This document shows positions 46,025-63,621 of a stretch of 64,000 bases of DNA, piece after piece. The DNA comes from Saksenaea vasiformis B4078. Lineage: Eukaryota > Mucoromycota > Mucoromycetes > Mucorales > Saksenaeaceae. A program made the position numbers and the translations under genes. Location of the stretch: NCBI GenBank assembly GCA_000697055.1, contig JNDT01002417.1:1-64000 (forward strand), given 5' to 3'. The notes under the pieces were generated by a model, which had not been told where the DNA came from, searched no databases, and saw only the letters and a program-made list of their open reading frames with translations. The stretch's first letter is position 1. The number at the start of each line of letters is the position of its first letter.

Positions 46025-48871
46025 CTAGGATTTTAAAAATGGTAGAGAATCTAATTTATCCATCACTTCTTGCAGCTTTTCCTTGCGCTCCTGGAGGGCA
46101 AGATGTTTTTCAATGGGCGGGTTTTCTCTCGCAAAGGCAAGCATTTGTTGACGGCTCATTCGATAAACGAAATGATCATCCACTTCGCGAGGAAACTGGA
46201 AGAAAAACTCGTTCAACAATTCGACCTGGATAAACATCACTGCCTACAGAAAGAGCGAACTCAGTGGACATTTTTGTGTTGCTTTCTTGCTTACTTACTG
46301 TGTATGTTAGTTTCTCGGCAATTACGCTTAAGAAGGCTTCGGGGCAGTACTGCTTGTTTTCTGGCGACTTGCACTGACGGCTTTTGAGAGAGGCAAGGCG
46401 ATATTTAAGTACCATTGCTCGATCCCGCAGAAAGAGAACTTCCTTTGCGTGTTGCAAAACTGGTTTTTCAATCCCGTTTTCTTCTTCTGTACGTTCCGCG
46501 TTCATGCGTTCTTTGTCCAGTACATGGTTGATGGCACTTCGTAACCTTCGTTTGCCTACGGCATGTTTGATCGTGTTCGCCATCGTATTACACATATCAA
46601 GTTCGTGTTCTAATAAAGCAACAGCACGCCGGACGGCATCTGCCCATTCTGCGTCTGTCACCTCAATCTGGCTAACCATAAGGAAAAACAATCATACATG
46701 CGGGTGGGGGGAGAGAGAGAGAGAGAGAGAGAGCTTACGTACTTCGTATTTGTATGGTTTGATCGTATTTTCCACTTGATCACTTGTCGTTAAGAACCTG
46801 GATCGAAGAAGATCGCTGGTAAACTCCAGCACGCGTTTCTGTGTTTCAGGATGACAAGTAAAAGGTTCTGCGCGCACGAGATGTTCCATATTGCGCACCA
46901 AAAGGTCTACTACGAGCTGGGTTGTTGCGCGGCCGACACCACTCTTTGTCAGAGCTGCTGACGCGAGATCCGTTTTGTAAAGCCAGTAGAAGTCTTCCGG
47001 TCTTGCGGTAGGTAACTCCATGATTTTGGGATCGGACCAGTACTGTTCGGCACAGATATCCAACATGCGTTGTTCTAGCATGTTTCGAACTTGGGAGCGC
47101 ACTTGTGGCTTTCCAAAACGAGCGGCAAACTCTTTAAAGTTCTGTTTCAACGCATCCATCGTTTCCGTCACGTAGGATTGCGGTGTTACCCGGCAGTCGT
47201 TGTAGATCACCTTGAACTGGTACTTTGCTTCCTCCAATTCCTTTTGTACTGCATCCACAATGGTATAAAGGGATCGGCCCATACTTTGTTCAAGCACGGT
47301 CGTCAGTCGGTGGCGCAACGTTGCCGTGCCCACTTGGATACCACGTTGATTATAGGCGAGATGATGGTGATGAAAGAACAACGTCTCTTCGTCTGCTTTC
47401 TTCTTATCGTGGTCTCCAGTCGTAGTATTGCATGCCACGCCGATATAACCAAGATGGAGAGGATAGTCTGTATTTCGCAGCTTCGCCAATCCGTCTTCAG
47501 GCTCCACCAGATCCATTTTGGTGATGATGCCGAGCGTCCGCAGACCTAATGGATCATACTTACGACTGGCTTTCAGCGCCGGCGAGCTCGCTAAATCGGC
47601 ATCGGCGGCACATACAGCGAGAAGGATGTTGGGACCTTGAAGGTATTTGTCGCAGAGACGTTCAACAGCGGTTCGAAGGGTATTTCCTTGTTGTTGTTGA
47701 TCCGTGTCTTGGACGTAACCAGGTAGATCGACCAATGTAAGGTCAGGGACATGAGGAGAATAGATGCAGAGCTGGATGGGTTCTTCAGACACACCCTCTC
47801 CCACCCCTCTATTCAGATGTAGTAAAGACTGGTGGATTTCCTTGAAATCATGCCGTTTGCCAGCTTCCAGCTGAGGAAATTCCCCATACTCCTCGTCTCG
47901 GCCCGGTGTATGGATCAGCGTGAGTTCGATGGGACGGCGTGTCACCACGTCAGGACCCCTAAAATCCATCACACATCACTGGGCGCTCGTAAGCTTATCC
48001 GTGAAAGTCACCTATCACTTACTTGGGCAAAAATGCACGACCGACAATGGCTTCCAGAACAGAGCTTTTACCGGCACTTTGCGATCCGATCATCACAATA
48101 CGTGGAAGCGTAATAGCATCCCCATGTCCAATAGAGGTTAATGCAGCACGTATCTCACTCATTTTTTTCGTTAGCACCATTAGCTGTTGATCGTAAAGCA
48201 CCCTCGACGGCTTTGGCGTCATGGTTTCATCTTCCGCCACAAGAACCTTCTCTTCCCTTTCTTCTTCTCCTTCTTCTTCTTCTTGCTCTACTTTTTCTTT
48301 TTCGTCGTTCTGTGTGAGTTGTTCTTCGCCTTCTCGTTCTGTCTCAGGAAAGGTGTGTACTACTACGGTTTTCTCTTTGGTGGTATTCATCGAAGCAAGT
48401 AATCTTTTAACGGTATCTGGGATGCGTAAATGCATCGCTGGGATGGAAATCTCAACGTCTCCGACTTGATCTTGGAGTTTAGACAGGAGCTCCTGCGCCT
48501 CCACTACCAAAGCGCGGCCTTTATCGGTCCACTCTGAAAAAAAAAGGCAACAGGTCCGTTCAGTTCTCACTTTCAGAAGTTCTTCTTCTTCTCCTACCTT
48601 GGACTGTGTTGTTCGCTACGGTGATCCCGGCAACAGTCGTGCCGGCAACGATGGCAGGTAACCGCAAAGCTGACATGACCATGCGAGGAATGCCGGATAT
48701 AGATCGGGTTTGATGGCGGTATGTGACAGATGGTATAGGTATCCTCGGTCTCGCTGGGTATCGTACAAAACGTGCATGGTAGGTTCTCACTGATGTTGCT
48801 GCTATTCGACGAAGCGGTTGTCGCGATACTACTACTGCTGCCTGCGTTAACATGAATATTAAAAGAAACAA
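46025..48871 (-). CDS. MGM1: Mitochondrial inner-membrane dynamin (Mgm1/OPA1 type)
   Basis: Dynamin-family GTPase for inner-membrane fusion and cristae shape. The N-terminus (ATG 48871, or in frame 48850) is basic and Arg-rich ([20 protein letters not shown]), a typical matrix-targeting signal, followed by the hydrophobic segment [16 protein letters not shown], which could be the membrane anchor and rhomboid site region. A Glu-rich linker (about 48250-48360) precedes the GTPase: G1 [11 protein letters not shown]3 DLPGYVQD, G4 TKMDLV. The middle domain follows ([18 protein letters not shown]), then the C-terminal GED-like helices ([18 protein letters not shown]), stop TAG 46025-46027. Introns are short. 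The acidic linker is rich in GAA/GAG runs. Convergent with EDC3, with 283 bp between stop codons. Confidence 0.88.
46711..46733. repeat. (GA)n microsatellite in an MGM1 intron
   Basis: Eleven GA units plus one G, next to the intron boundary between the exon ending [12 protein letters not shown] and the exon beginning with [10 protein letters not shown]. Confidence 0.8.
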
Positions 48872-49061
48872 AAAAAAAAGGTAAACAGTAGAAAAAAGAA
48901 AAACAAGGACAGCAAATTTGGAATCACGCCACAGCGATTATATGTTATATTTTAAACAAAAAGATTTTATTGATGGTTCAGTATCGAGCTCCCAATGGTT
49001 CTGGCACCCAGGTCCAGAATCTTGGTGACACCGTCAGATTTTACACGTTACTGAAAACCGT

Positions 49062-49835
49062 CTAGAACAAGCGCTGGGGCTTGCCCATGGTAGACTTCAA
49101 GTACAAAGACTTGACGTTCTGCCAGTTCTTCTTCAACAAGGAGACCAGGAAGTTGATGGACAACATGATGTTGGCAACCAACTCATCTTCGGTCATGTTG
49201 ACGTGACCGACGGCGACACCCAAGCAAAGAACCTTCTTCAACTGGAACTTGATGGTGGCACGGATCTCGTTGGCCTTGTCAACCAAGCTGTCGTTGTGGG
49301 AGACAGGGGTAGGGAACTTGCCGACCTTGTGAAGACCGGGACCCAAGAGACGGGGGATCTGCTTGATCAAAGCTTCGGAAGCAACGAAAGCATCGTATTT
49401 CTTGGCGAGCTTCTTGATAAGCTTCTTGTTCTTGTTCAACTTCTTCAAGTCATCAACGGACTGGAATTCCATGCCGCAAGCCTTGGCCTGGTCACAGTGG
49501 AAAGCATCACCAAGAACACAGACGGAAAGGTTGGGACGGGGAATGTTGGGAAGCCTGTGAAAAAAAAAGACGCGTTTAGCAACGACATGGGAAAGTTGCA
49601 TGAGTTACTTACTTGATGGTACCCGAGAAACGCTTGTCACGCTGGGGATCGTAGTTCTTCAAACCGATCTGGAGTTCAATGGTCTCGACGAACTTTCTCT
49701 TCTTCTCCTCGGAGCCAGCCTTGATGGCACGGATGGTTTCTCTGACGGCAGAACCGCTAACTTTGCTATAAAAGGTAGGATGGTAAGCATCATCATCATC
49801 CCACGATGGATGGATGAATGAAATATGTACCTCAT
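49062..49835 (-). CDS. RPL10A: 60S ribosomal protein L10a (uL1)
   Basis: Large-subunit L1-stalk protein. From ATG 49835 the first exon is only MS plus two bases (ATGAG) before a GT donor. Exon 2 reads [38 protein letters not shown] and RFSGTIK. Exon 3 reads [60 protein letters not shown], then [20 protein letters not shown] and [10 protein letters not shown], stop TAG 49062-49064. Coding sequence shows the strong C-ending codon bias of a highly expressed gene. Length and motifs are normal for uL1. Confidence 0.95.
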
Positions 49836-50151
49836 GATGGATGGATGAGATGAAAGGGAAGGCTCGAATCTTTCTACTTTTCTTCCCTTTACAAACTGCT
49901 GAGGTTCGAGCTGAGTTTCGATGAGCACAGTACTAAATCAGGAAACTCTTTCAATTGATTGTCTCAACGCACTTCTTTTTGTTTTGGTTTTTTTGGGACC
50001 ACAGCAGAAGAAGCAAGTAGCCGGTTCCTTATCACATCGGCCTCATGTAGTCGTGACAATAAAAAATGTTCAATTGAAAGAGTAAAAAAAAAAAACAAAG
50101 AATTCATTTACTGAAGGATAAATTAGCAAACTATACATCTTTTGCGCTCGT

Positions 50152-50599
50152 TCATTGTTCTTCTTTATGCTGACGGAACCAACGAGTTGTTTTATCCTCC
50201 AAATGACTAACATCAACATTGGGTTCACGATCGGCTTTGACCTAATTGAACCTAAGTAAAAAAGAAAAAAGAAGAAGAGGACGGATTCACACTTACGCAG
50301 GCTTCACTGTCCGAGGCTAGTTTCTCATTCCATAAGGGAGCAGATGTCATGAAACTTTCGTCTTCTTCTTCTTCAATCACGTCGCTCTTTATCGTTTCTA
50401 CAATCCCTGTTAAACAAAAGATAAGGTGTTTTGTCAATGAGCTTACTTTCTGTCGTTTTCGTTTTAACTTCCTTTTCGGTTCTGTACAGTCGACATGAAT
50501 AACTTAAGTCCTTTTTTATCTTTGGACATACCGGTTGTAGAATGCCCTCCATTGTACAAAGGTAGGACGTAGGTATCGAGATGTTCTGACGGGAAGCAT
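50152..50599 (-). CDS. Small probable mitochondrial protein, family unknown
   Basis: Three exons: MLPVRTSRYLRPTFVQWRAF-YNR (from ATG 50599), then GIVETIKSDVIEEEEDESFM, TSAPLWNEKLASDSEAC, and last VKADREPNVDVSHLEDKTTR-WFRQHKEEQ, stop TGA 50152-50154. The basic, Arg/aromatic N-terminus resembles a mitochondrial presequence. The APLWNEKLASDSEACVKADR block looks like a conserved fungal motif, but I cannot name the family. Introns of about 125 and 50 nt have GT-AG ends. It lies between RPL10A and the PP2A gene on the same strand. Confidence 0.65.
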
Positions 50600-50995
50600 T
50601 TTTAGGGAAAAGAATGGTTTGAGAAACAATAACGTTTCATATATAAATAGCTGCATAAAACTAGAAACAAATGACATCAACTGGGGTGTGTTTCAACTGA
50701 CAATCATCTGGAGCAAAAAATTAGTGCGAGTCTTGCACTGGGGTGGAAGGTTTGCAAAGTGGTCTACGTTATGGCTTGCACCTATACATTGGCTCTTCAT
50801 GGACGCAACAATTATATATAGAGATAGCGTAAAAAAAATTCATTCAATAAACAATAAACGTAGTGTATATCCAAAGAAAGGAAAAAAGGAAAATGACTTT
50901 GCTTCTTTTTTGTCGTTGTTGTTGTTGCAAAAGTCTAATCATTGCACAGGTACCATTTGTACTTTTTTTTTTCAATTTTCGTATTGTTTTGATGT
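50600..50995. other. Spacer between the small mitochondrial gene and PP2A
   Basis: No gene supported. Contains TTTATTG-type sequences near 50847 that read as AATAAA-like signals on the minus strand, suitable for the PP2A 3' end. Confidence 0.4.
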
Positions 50996-52230
<1,235 letters not shown>

Positions 52231-52889
52231 TGTAATAAAATAGGTACAACAACAGAATAGATGGACAAAAGATGCGTTTTGTTAAAAGAGGAAATTTCGG
52301 ATGATCCCTATACTGAATAGGAACAAGAGAATGGAAAGATAACGTAAGGGGTGAACCGACCAGTCGGAAAAGGGGAAATGAGAAGGGCAGCAACAAGAAG
52401 AAAAAAAAAACTTTGAGACGGAAAGCTCCCAAGAGGCAGCCAAAAAAGAACTCACCTCACGAACGAGAGGTTTGAAATTCAGTGACGTAGATCGTCATTT
52501 TTAATCTCCGAGCTTTGTCTTTTTTGCCTCACACACACATTTTGGATTTCACACTGACTTGAAATCGCCCACACCACAGACTCAAAAATTTCACTTCTTT
52601 TTTTTTTCATAGGGAAAAGAGATAAAAAAAAAAAGGTTGGTACCCAGAGCAGCAGCCCTTTTATGTGTATGCCTATTACCTTTTAGAAATTATTTAATTA
52701 AGCCACTATTCAACGGTATTCACCTACCCCACATGAGTTCTTTGACACCCACTTTCTTTGTTCGTATGAATTAACCTCAACTTCTTATTCAGAATACCTG
52801 ATTTCATACGACAAAACGTACTGCAACCACGATTCTTTTTTTTCATCGCGTTTATCCCTCTCTCTCTTATCTATCTATTGTGATCCGAC
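52231..52889. promoter_or_regulatory. Bidirectional promoter between PP2A and the SNF2 gene
   Basis: 659 bp between two divergent start codons. CT/GA-rich tracts, short A and T runs (52606-52633) and a TCTCTCTCTTATCTATCTATTG leader before the SNF2 ATG are visible. No clear TATA box on either side. Confidence 0.4.
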
Positions 52890-57246
<4,357 letters not shown>

Positions 57247-58348
57247 TCACGGGAGTAAACACCCATGTGGGTTCCTAAACTGTAAAGATAATAAAAAAAA
57301 AAGACCTGGGTACACAAAAAATGTGTTCATGTATGACCTGTTTGCATCGTGCATGGATAAGGATCTTCAAAAAAAAAAAAAGTTTTTTTTTTTTTTTTTT
57401 TGATGATTGCTTAGCTAGTAATGCATAGAAAGCAGGGCGATTTAGTTGTTTTGGTTTTCATGACCCGGCTGGGTCGGGGGTTATGGTTGGATCGACAAGG
57501 TAGGACGATGGTGACGAACTGCAGGTGTGATGCCGCAAAGGAAAATCGTGGCGGAGTAGAGTGTTGTCATGGCAAATAAGTTTCACGAGCGGAACCCCAG
57601 GAAATTTCGAGGACTGGGGAAGGCCCAAAGGTCGTCTTTTCCCCAAAAAGGACCTAACTTAGGATGTAAAAAATCAAACCATTCTTGTAAGATAGGTCTA
57701 GTTGACGTTTTTTTTTTTTTTGCTATCCTACTGTTGCGTAAACATACAGCTTTTTTTTTTTTATCGATGGGCTAAACAACTTCGATCCTGCATGCCAAAA
57801 CGTAGACACAGAAAAAAAAAAGAAGTTGTTGGTGGTGGTGATGATAAACTTGATTTTCACACTATCTAGCGATTATTTAATAATACTAACAAAATGGCGT
57901 AAGTGCGCCTTTTTTTACTCGCATCGTTAGAAACGGGTAGCTTCATTTTTATATAAATGGTTCATGCCATATCGGTTGATAGTGAACTCCGCCCTTACCC
58001 AAGCCCCTTTTCAAAGATCGACACTTTATCATTTACTACTCTGTATAGAGAGTACGTCTGATGATAAACCCTTCCCTTTTTTATTTTATTTTATTATTTC
58101 TTACACGTTGTTGATGATGCTCTTAAAAAAAGAAAACGCACGTACATCTGTTTGCAGCACAAAAAAAGGGAAAAGAGAAAAAAAAAGAGTGTGCATATGT
58201 GTGACAAGTCACAAGTTGACGAGGTCGCAGATCACGATCGTCGTTTGTTTCAGATGTCGATCGGACATTTGATTCACTCCATTAAAAGTAAGCGCTGTCA
58301 ACAAGTTTTTTTTCCTTTCTTTTTTTCTTTACTTCTTTTCCAAAAACC
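57247..58348. other. Spacer with homopolymer runs
   Basis: A12/T18 runs at 57370-57401 can form a hairpin. GACCCGGCTGGGTC at 57462-57475 is an imperfect palindrome. No coding block, tRNA or snoRNA could be supported. The right end is the promoter of the small gene at 58349. Confidence 0.4.
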
Positions 58349-58666
58349 ATGTCAACTTCGTTACCATCACCACCACCTGCAAATAATAATGGTTGGACAC
58401 GAAGGTATCATCACCATCGCACCCGACGACGTGACTGTTTCGAAATACTCCAAAGCATCATTCGAGAAAATGAACGTATTGAACGAGAAGAATACGAAGC
58501 CATGTTAAAAGAAGCACCATCGATAATCAATTGTAAATTCAAGGACCAACCTCCAAGCATCCTCATTAAACCAGATACCCCACCACAATCTCCCACTTCA
58601 TCAACCTCCCTAAAACGATCAACCAACGTACGATTTGCGCCTGGTCCACCCAAAGTATTCTCTTAA
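58349..58666 (+). CDS. Short uncharacterised protein
   Basis: A 105-codon single-exon frame: MSTSLPSPPPANNNGWTRRY, RRDCFEILQSIIRENERIER (amphipathic helix), a Pro/Ser/Thr segment (PDTPPQSPTSSTSLKRS) and a C-terminal NVRFAPGPPKVFS. The basic-helix-then-Pro-rich layout, with a preceding pyrimidine-rich leader and following TC-rich 3' region, suggests a real gene. I do not recognise a family. It is convergent with the TCERG1-like gene (231 bp apart). Confidence 0.5.
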   Translation: MSTSLPSPPPANNNGWTRRYHHHRTRRRDCFEILQSIIRENERIEREEYEAMLKEAPSIINCKFKDQPPSILIKPDTPPQSPTSSTSLKRSTNVRFAPGPPKVFS

Positions 58667-58897
58667 AAGTTATATACATATATATATACTCTCTCTCTCT
58701 CTCTCTATCTGCCCGTCTCTTTGTTTCTTTCTTTGTTTGTTTCTTCTTTCTCTCTCTCTCTGTGCATACTGTTTCTTTATTTTATTATAAAAAATTTCGC
58801 TTCTTTTTTTTTGGTTCTTTCTTTCTCTTGGCTGCGGATCGCCCTGTTACACAACACGCGCCGCAAATCGTTCGCAGTTGTGTCTTATGACGTCTGA

Positions 58898-60553
58898 TCA
58901 CGTTCCTAACTCATCCAAATAGTCACGAAAGAGATCTTCGCGCAGCGTTTTGGGCTCAATTGCTTGGTACCGTTCATCGTCCTCCAGCAATTTCTTGGCA
59001 TCCCGCCATCGCATACCCACATGAATCTCTTTGGTTTCGCGTAAAAGATTCATGTATTGTTCTTCCTTATTGTTGCCACCCTTGCGGAGCTGCTTGATAT
59101 AGTCTTTGAACATCGACTCGCGTAGTCGACTATCACGTAGACCCTTAAACCTTGCGTCGTTCTTCACCTTGCGACGGAAATCTTCCCAGTACATGTTCAC
59201 ACTCGCCGCTTCTTTAAGCAACGTCGTATACGCCTCTTCGGGACTCTAACCAAAACAGATATAAAGAGAAGCGTCCCCGTGATACATCACCTTGTTTGTT
59301 CCCCTTTACCTTGGTTTTAGGTTTATTCGCCTTCATTCGTTCCACAAGTACCCGGCAATAGTTATTAAACAGGTTCTTTCGCTTACTATGAGGTTGGACC
59401 ACTATAAATCAACAACGGAAAACGTCGGAGCTGTTAGCCGTTTTTCCCCCCTCCCCCTCCGTTCTCCTTTCTCTCTCTCTCTTACATGCAAATCTTTCGT
59501 CACAAATCAATTTCGGTAACTCTTTTTCCCATGTGGCGTAGGGCGAAATATCTTTTTCTGCCAACATTTGCTTTGTTCGGCTTTAGCTTCCCGTTTTCTT
59601 TTTCTTCTTCCCCCCCCCCCCTCTTCTTTCGCCGGTGCCACCCCCACTTACCGTAAACAGTTCAACGCGTTCATCATTTGAAAGTTCACGTTCTGCTGAG
59701 CTTTGCGTAGTACTAGCACTAGTACTAGTAGGAGGTGGTACTGCAGTAGTAGCAGTAGTAGCAGTAGTAGCAGTACTAGTAGTAATAGCAGGCTGTGCAG
59801 GTGTCACCGTGGAAGATGCTTCTTCTACCGTTTCAGAAACAGCAGTCGACACTGCCTTAACCATTTCAGGTTCTTTAGACGATGCATCCTTTTCCTGTAA
59901 TGCATTAGCGCTGAGTCCAAGTTCGGCCATTTCCTCCGGATCCATGTTTTGTAACTGCCACATGATATCCTCCTCCGTCATCCTAAATCATCCACCAAAT
60001 TAAAAAAAAGAAATCTTTTTTTTCCCTGGATTGTGCAAGTAATTTTACTTACTCCGTTGCTTCTTCACCACGTTCGTCGTCTGATTTGTGTCGCTTGGCC
60101 TCTGTCGCCTCTTCCTTTTCGTCCTCTAGTTTCCTTTTCTTCTGAGCTTCAAGCGCTTCCTCCAACGCCTTTGGCATTTCCCACACAGATTGCTTGGTTT
60201 CCTTGTCATAATAGAACTCCATGCCATCCTCCGTCTTGACAATCATCCATGTCGTACCTTCCACCTTGATCCTACATGTGTCCTGTTAGACTTTTCTTTT
60301 TCGTTTTTTTTCGCATGGCTTCCACTGTTTACCTCTGCTTCTTTTTCTTGGCTTGCTGTGTCGCGGTCTCGGGCGCAGTAGGCATCGTGGGAGGTTGTAC
60401 GGGAGGCATGACGGGTGGTTGCCAGGAACTTTGCCCGGTATGGGGATTGTACCAGTAGGGCTGACCATTCGGGGCACGGTGTTCCATCCAAACATTGGAC
60501 CTCATAGTCGGAGGAGGGGGTGGTGGAGGTCGATAATGAGTAGGATCGGCCAT
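58898..60553 (-). CDS. WW-FF domain protein, TCERG1/URN1-like
   Basis: Nuclear factor linking transcription elongation and splicing. From ATG 60553: MADPTHYRPPPPPPPTMRSN, then the first WW domain (WMEHRAPNGQPYWYNPHTGQ...SSWQPP). The second WW-like domain is TTWMIVKTEDGMEFYYDKET...SVWEMP. A basic/acidic linker is followed by a Thr/Ala-rich repeat. FF1 is DISPYATWEKELPKLICDER-FALV. FF2 is EAYTTLLKEAASVNMYWEDF...RDSRLRESMFKDYIKQL. FF3 is EEQYMNLLRETKEIHVGMRW...IEPKTLREDLFRDYLDEL. Stop TGA 58898-58900. TWEKELPKL in the first FF domain is the TCERG1 signature. The number of FF domains (three visible) is fewer than the six of animal TCERG1 and more than the one of yeast Urn1. Confidence 0.82.
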
Positions 60554-61706
60554 GGTAGAAGCGCGATGGTGAAGCAACGATGCAAGACGAAAAAAAACGC
60601 AAAATGCGGGACTGTGACGTCAAAGGAACCCTTGGGGGCCCACCAAATCACATGATATTAGCGTTTTATGATCCCACTACTAATTATGCTTACTCCAGGG
60701 CTATTTGACTAAATACAAGTGTGTTTCGCAATCTCAAATGATGTATGACCTACACCGACATGTAACATGCTATGGGCAGCAGATTTCTCGGATACATTTT
60801 AAGCTGTAGATCAAATACTTATTAATGATATATATATATAGAGTACTTCTCTAATGGCTCTCATTATCGCCAGCAAATATACCGAAGATGGCAATAAAAA
60901 GCGATGTAGAAAATCGTTGCATTTAAGTATCATTGTCATGAGTAAAACCTTCCAAATAGGATGTGAAGATGCTTAAGTAATGAATGGGTGCATAGCGCTG
61001 TTTCCGAGGGTTTTTTTTTTAGCAGAACATGATGCAAGATGAAGAAACGACGCAGCAAAACTTCGCAAACATGCATGTTCTACATTGGAACCTTTTCTGG
61101 AGCCGTGATTTTCGCGTAGCGGATAACTTTTCCGAAAACGTTTAGATTAGGGTAGCAACGAGATCTGGCAAGTACTGTACTCGCATTAATGACTTTAAGC
61201 CGGTCCATACCTGGCTTGTAACAAATGCTCTATGCTCACCGGACTCACGTCGCTTTTCAAAACAGCAAGCAGTACGTTTGCGATGCAAATGGCACAGACA
61301 ATAAAGGCTCGTATAAATGATATTATTCAGCATGCCACTGGTTCACAGTTATGACGCAGATAGGAAAGGAACGACGATGACTTGCGTCTGACAAGAAAAA
61401 GAGGCGCGGATAGTAAAGAAAATTAAAATAATGCACCCGTATATTGTTTACAACTGCCTCGAAAGCGTTTAATTCTATGATTACTTAAACAATCCACAGT
61501 ACACTTACGAATAGGTTTATAGTTACAGCTACATGACTTTTTTTTTTATCTCTATCTGTTTTCTTTTTCGTAGATCTTGATACATGGAGGATTGCTCTGG
61601 TTATTGAGAACAACAATGGAGAACGGCTGGATTCGGTTTTCATGCTCCGCCAGGTGACTTGCTGCATTTCACGGTTCTTCCTTGTCAAACAGCACGCAAA
61701 AACTAA
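60554..61706. other. Divergent promoter region of TCERG1-like and DBR1
   Basis: No gene supported across 1.15 kb. An (AT)n run lies at 60829-60840, and a short minus-strand frame at 61142-61333 has no recognisable domain. Confidence 0.4.
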
Positions 61707-63621
61707 ATGAAGGTGAAGCACGGATCAGGCATTTCCTCATGCCAACTGACGATCTGTCCTTAGATTGCCATTGAAGGATGTTGCCATGGTCAGCTCGATG
61801 ACATTTATGGATCTATCAAATTGTTGGAACAACGGGACAATTGCAAGATCGATCTTGTGCTGATCTGTGGCGATTTCCAGGTAAAAAAGAAGAGAAGATG
61901 AGTAATAGTAGCAATAGTTTACTCACTTGTTTTCTGTAGGCAGTGAGAAACAATTCGGATATGAATTGTATGGCTGTGCCACCGAAATACCGTCAACTGG
62001 GGACGTTTTGGAAGTATTATTCTGGCAAGGTAAAGGCACCCTATCCTACCATTTTTATCGGCGGCAATCATGAAGCCAGTAACTACCTGTGGGAACTGTA
62101 AGTTGGAACTTCATAATGAAAAAAACTAATGGCAACGGGAAAAAAGGTATCATGGTGGTTGGGTATGTGAGAATATTTATTACATGGGCCATGCCGGTGT
62201 CATCAATTACAGAGGTGTACGCATTGGAGGTTTGTCAGGCATTTTTAAAGAGCACGACTACAAGAAAGGTACAAAGAGGAGGAATGGCCAATTCGGGGGA
62301 GATGCACTCATGTTTTATAATAAAAAGGCCATTTTGAGCGTCCGCCATACAGGCATGCTGATATGCGCAGTGCCTACCATGTTCGAGAATACGATGTAGC
62401 CAAACTGTTACAGGTAAAGAGTAGTAGGAGGAGGAGTGAAGGGGGAAGGATGCGTACGCTTATCGCATCCGTCCAACTTTTTTTTTCCCCCTTTAGATCC
62501 GAAAGCCAATGGATATTTTTCTGTCGCATGACTGGCCTCGCGGTGTGGAACGTTTTGGTGATCTTGCGTCCTTACTGAAATACAAGCCATATTTCACACA
62601 AGAGGTAAAAAAAAAAAAAAAAAAAAAGATATAGGGTTTGACCTCCGTGACTAAATGAATGATCCAGGTGAAGACGAATACGTTGGGAAGTCTTCCCAAT
62701 GAGATGCTTCTGGCCAAACTGCAGCCACAGTGGTGGTTCTCTGCCCATCTCCATGTGAAATACGCTGCGCTTGTCAACCACGAGCATTTGAAACAGCAAA
62801 AATACTCGGAAACGGTGCAGCAGATCCTGGGACAGACTGCACAGCCAAACGTGGCAAATCCTGATGAAATTGCCATTGATTCGGATGATGATTCGGATAC
62901 CGAAACCACGCCTCCAACAGAAACAAAAGAGGAACCTGCAAAGATGACACGTTTCCTAAGTTTGGACAAATGTTTACCACGTCGACAGTTTCTGCAAGTC
63001 ATTGATGTACCGACAACAAATGATGAGGAAGCGTTTTGCTATGATCTGGAATGGTTGGCTATCACGCGTGCCATGCAGCCTTATCTGAGTTTGCGTTACC
63101 AAGCAACCGCATTACCCAGCGAAAATGAACTCCAAAGGTAAAGGAATTGTCTGTCGATAGGATCGAATGGTTCTAAGAAAACTTCTCTTCTAGGTCTGTC
63201 GAGAAGGAGGTGGAATATCTAGAGAAACGACTGGAGACAGGCGACCTGGATTTAGCTATTCCTCGTAATTTTGTTATCACCGCGCCTCCTCATGAGAGTT
63301 CTGGTTACGGTGGCGAGGGTAAGTTTTTTTTTTTTTTTTTTGGATCGCGATAGAAAGAAGAAGGGCTCATACAGTATTCCTTTAGCACAACCCCTTGTGA
63401 ATCCTCAGACAGTTGCCTTTTGTGAACGGGTAGGAATTGAAAACAAAGTGAATATACCACTTGAAAAGGTAGCTACGGAGGAAACAGATTGTCAAGCATC
63501 ATTGAACATGATTACAGAAACATCCACAGTGAAGGTGGATCTAGTATCACAGAGGGAAGAAGAAAGGCATGATGATGAAGAACAACCGGCAAAGCGACCA
63601 AAGTATGCCGAGGAAGTCTAG
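61707..63621 (+). CDS. DBR1: RNA lariat debranching enzyme
   Basis: Cleaves the 2'-5' bond of intron lariats; nuclear metallophosphoesterase. Exon 1 is only MK (ATG 61707, AAG, GT donor 61713). Then [63 protein letters not shown] and [48 protein letters not shown] is followed by [32 protein letters not shown] and [20 protein letters not shown]. The C-terminal domain has [18 protein letters not shown] and PRNFVITAP, with a nuclear-type tail [12 protein letters not shown] 63619-63621. All phosphoesterase motifs (GCCHG, GDFQ, GNHE, SHDW, SAHLH) are intact. About eight short introns. Confidence 0.93.

Noticed and set aside
57400..57600. Possible C/D snoRNA (TGATGA after the T run)
   Set aside because: No matching CTGA box or terminal stem at a plausible distance.
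58620..58666. PP1-docking RVxF motif in the short protein (NVRF)
   Set aside because: The required basic residue is not at the right distance before Val.
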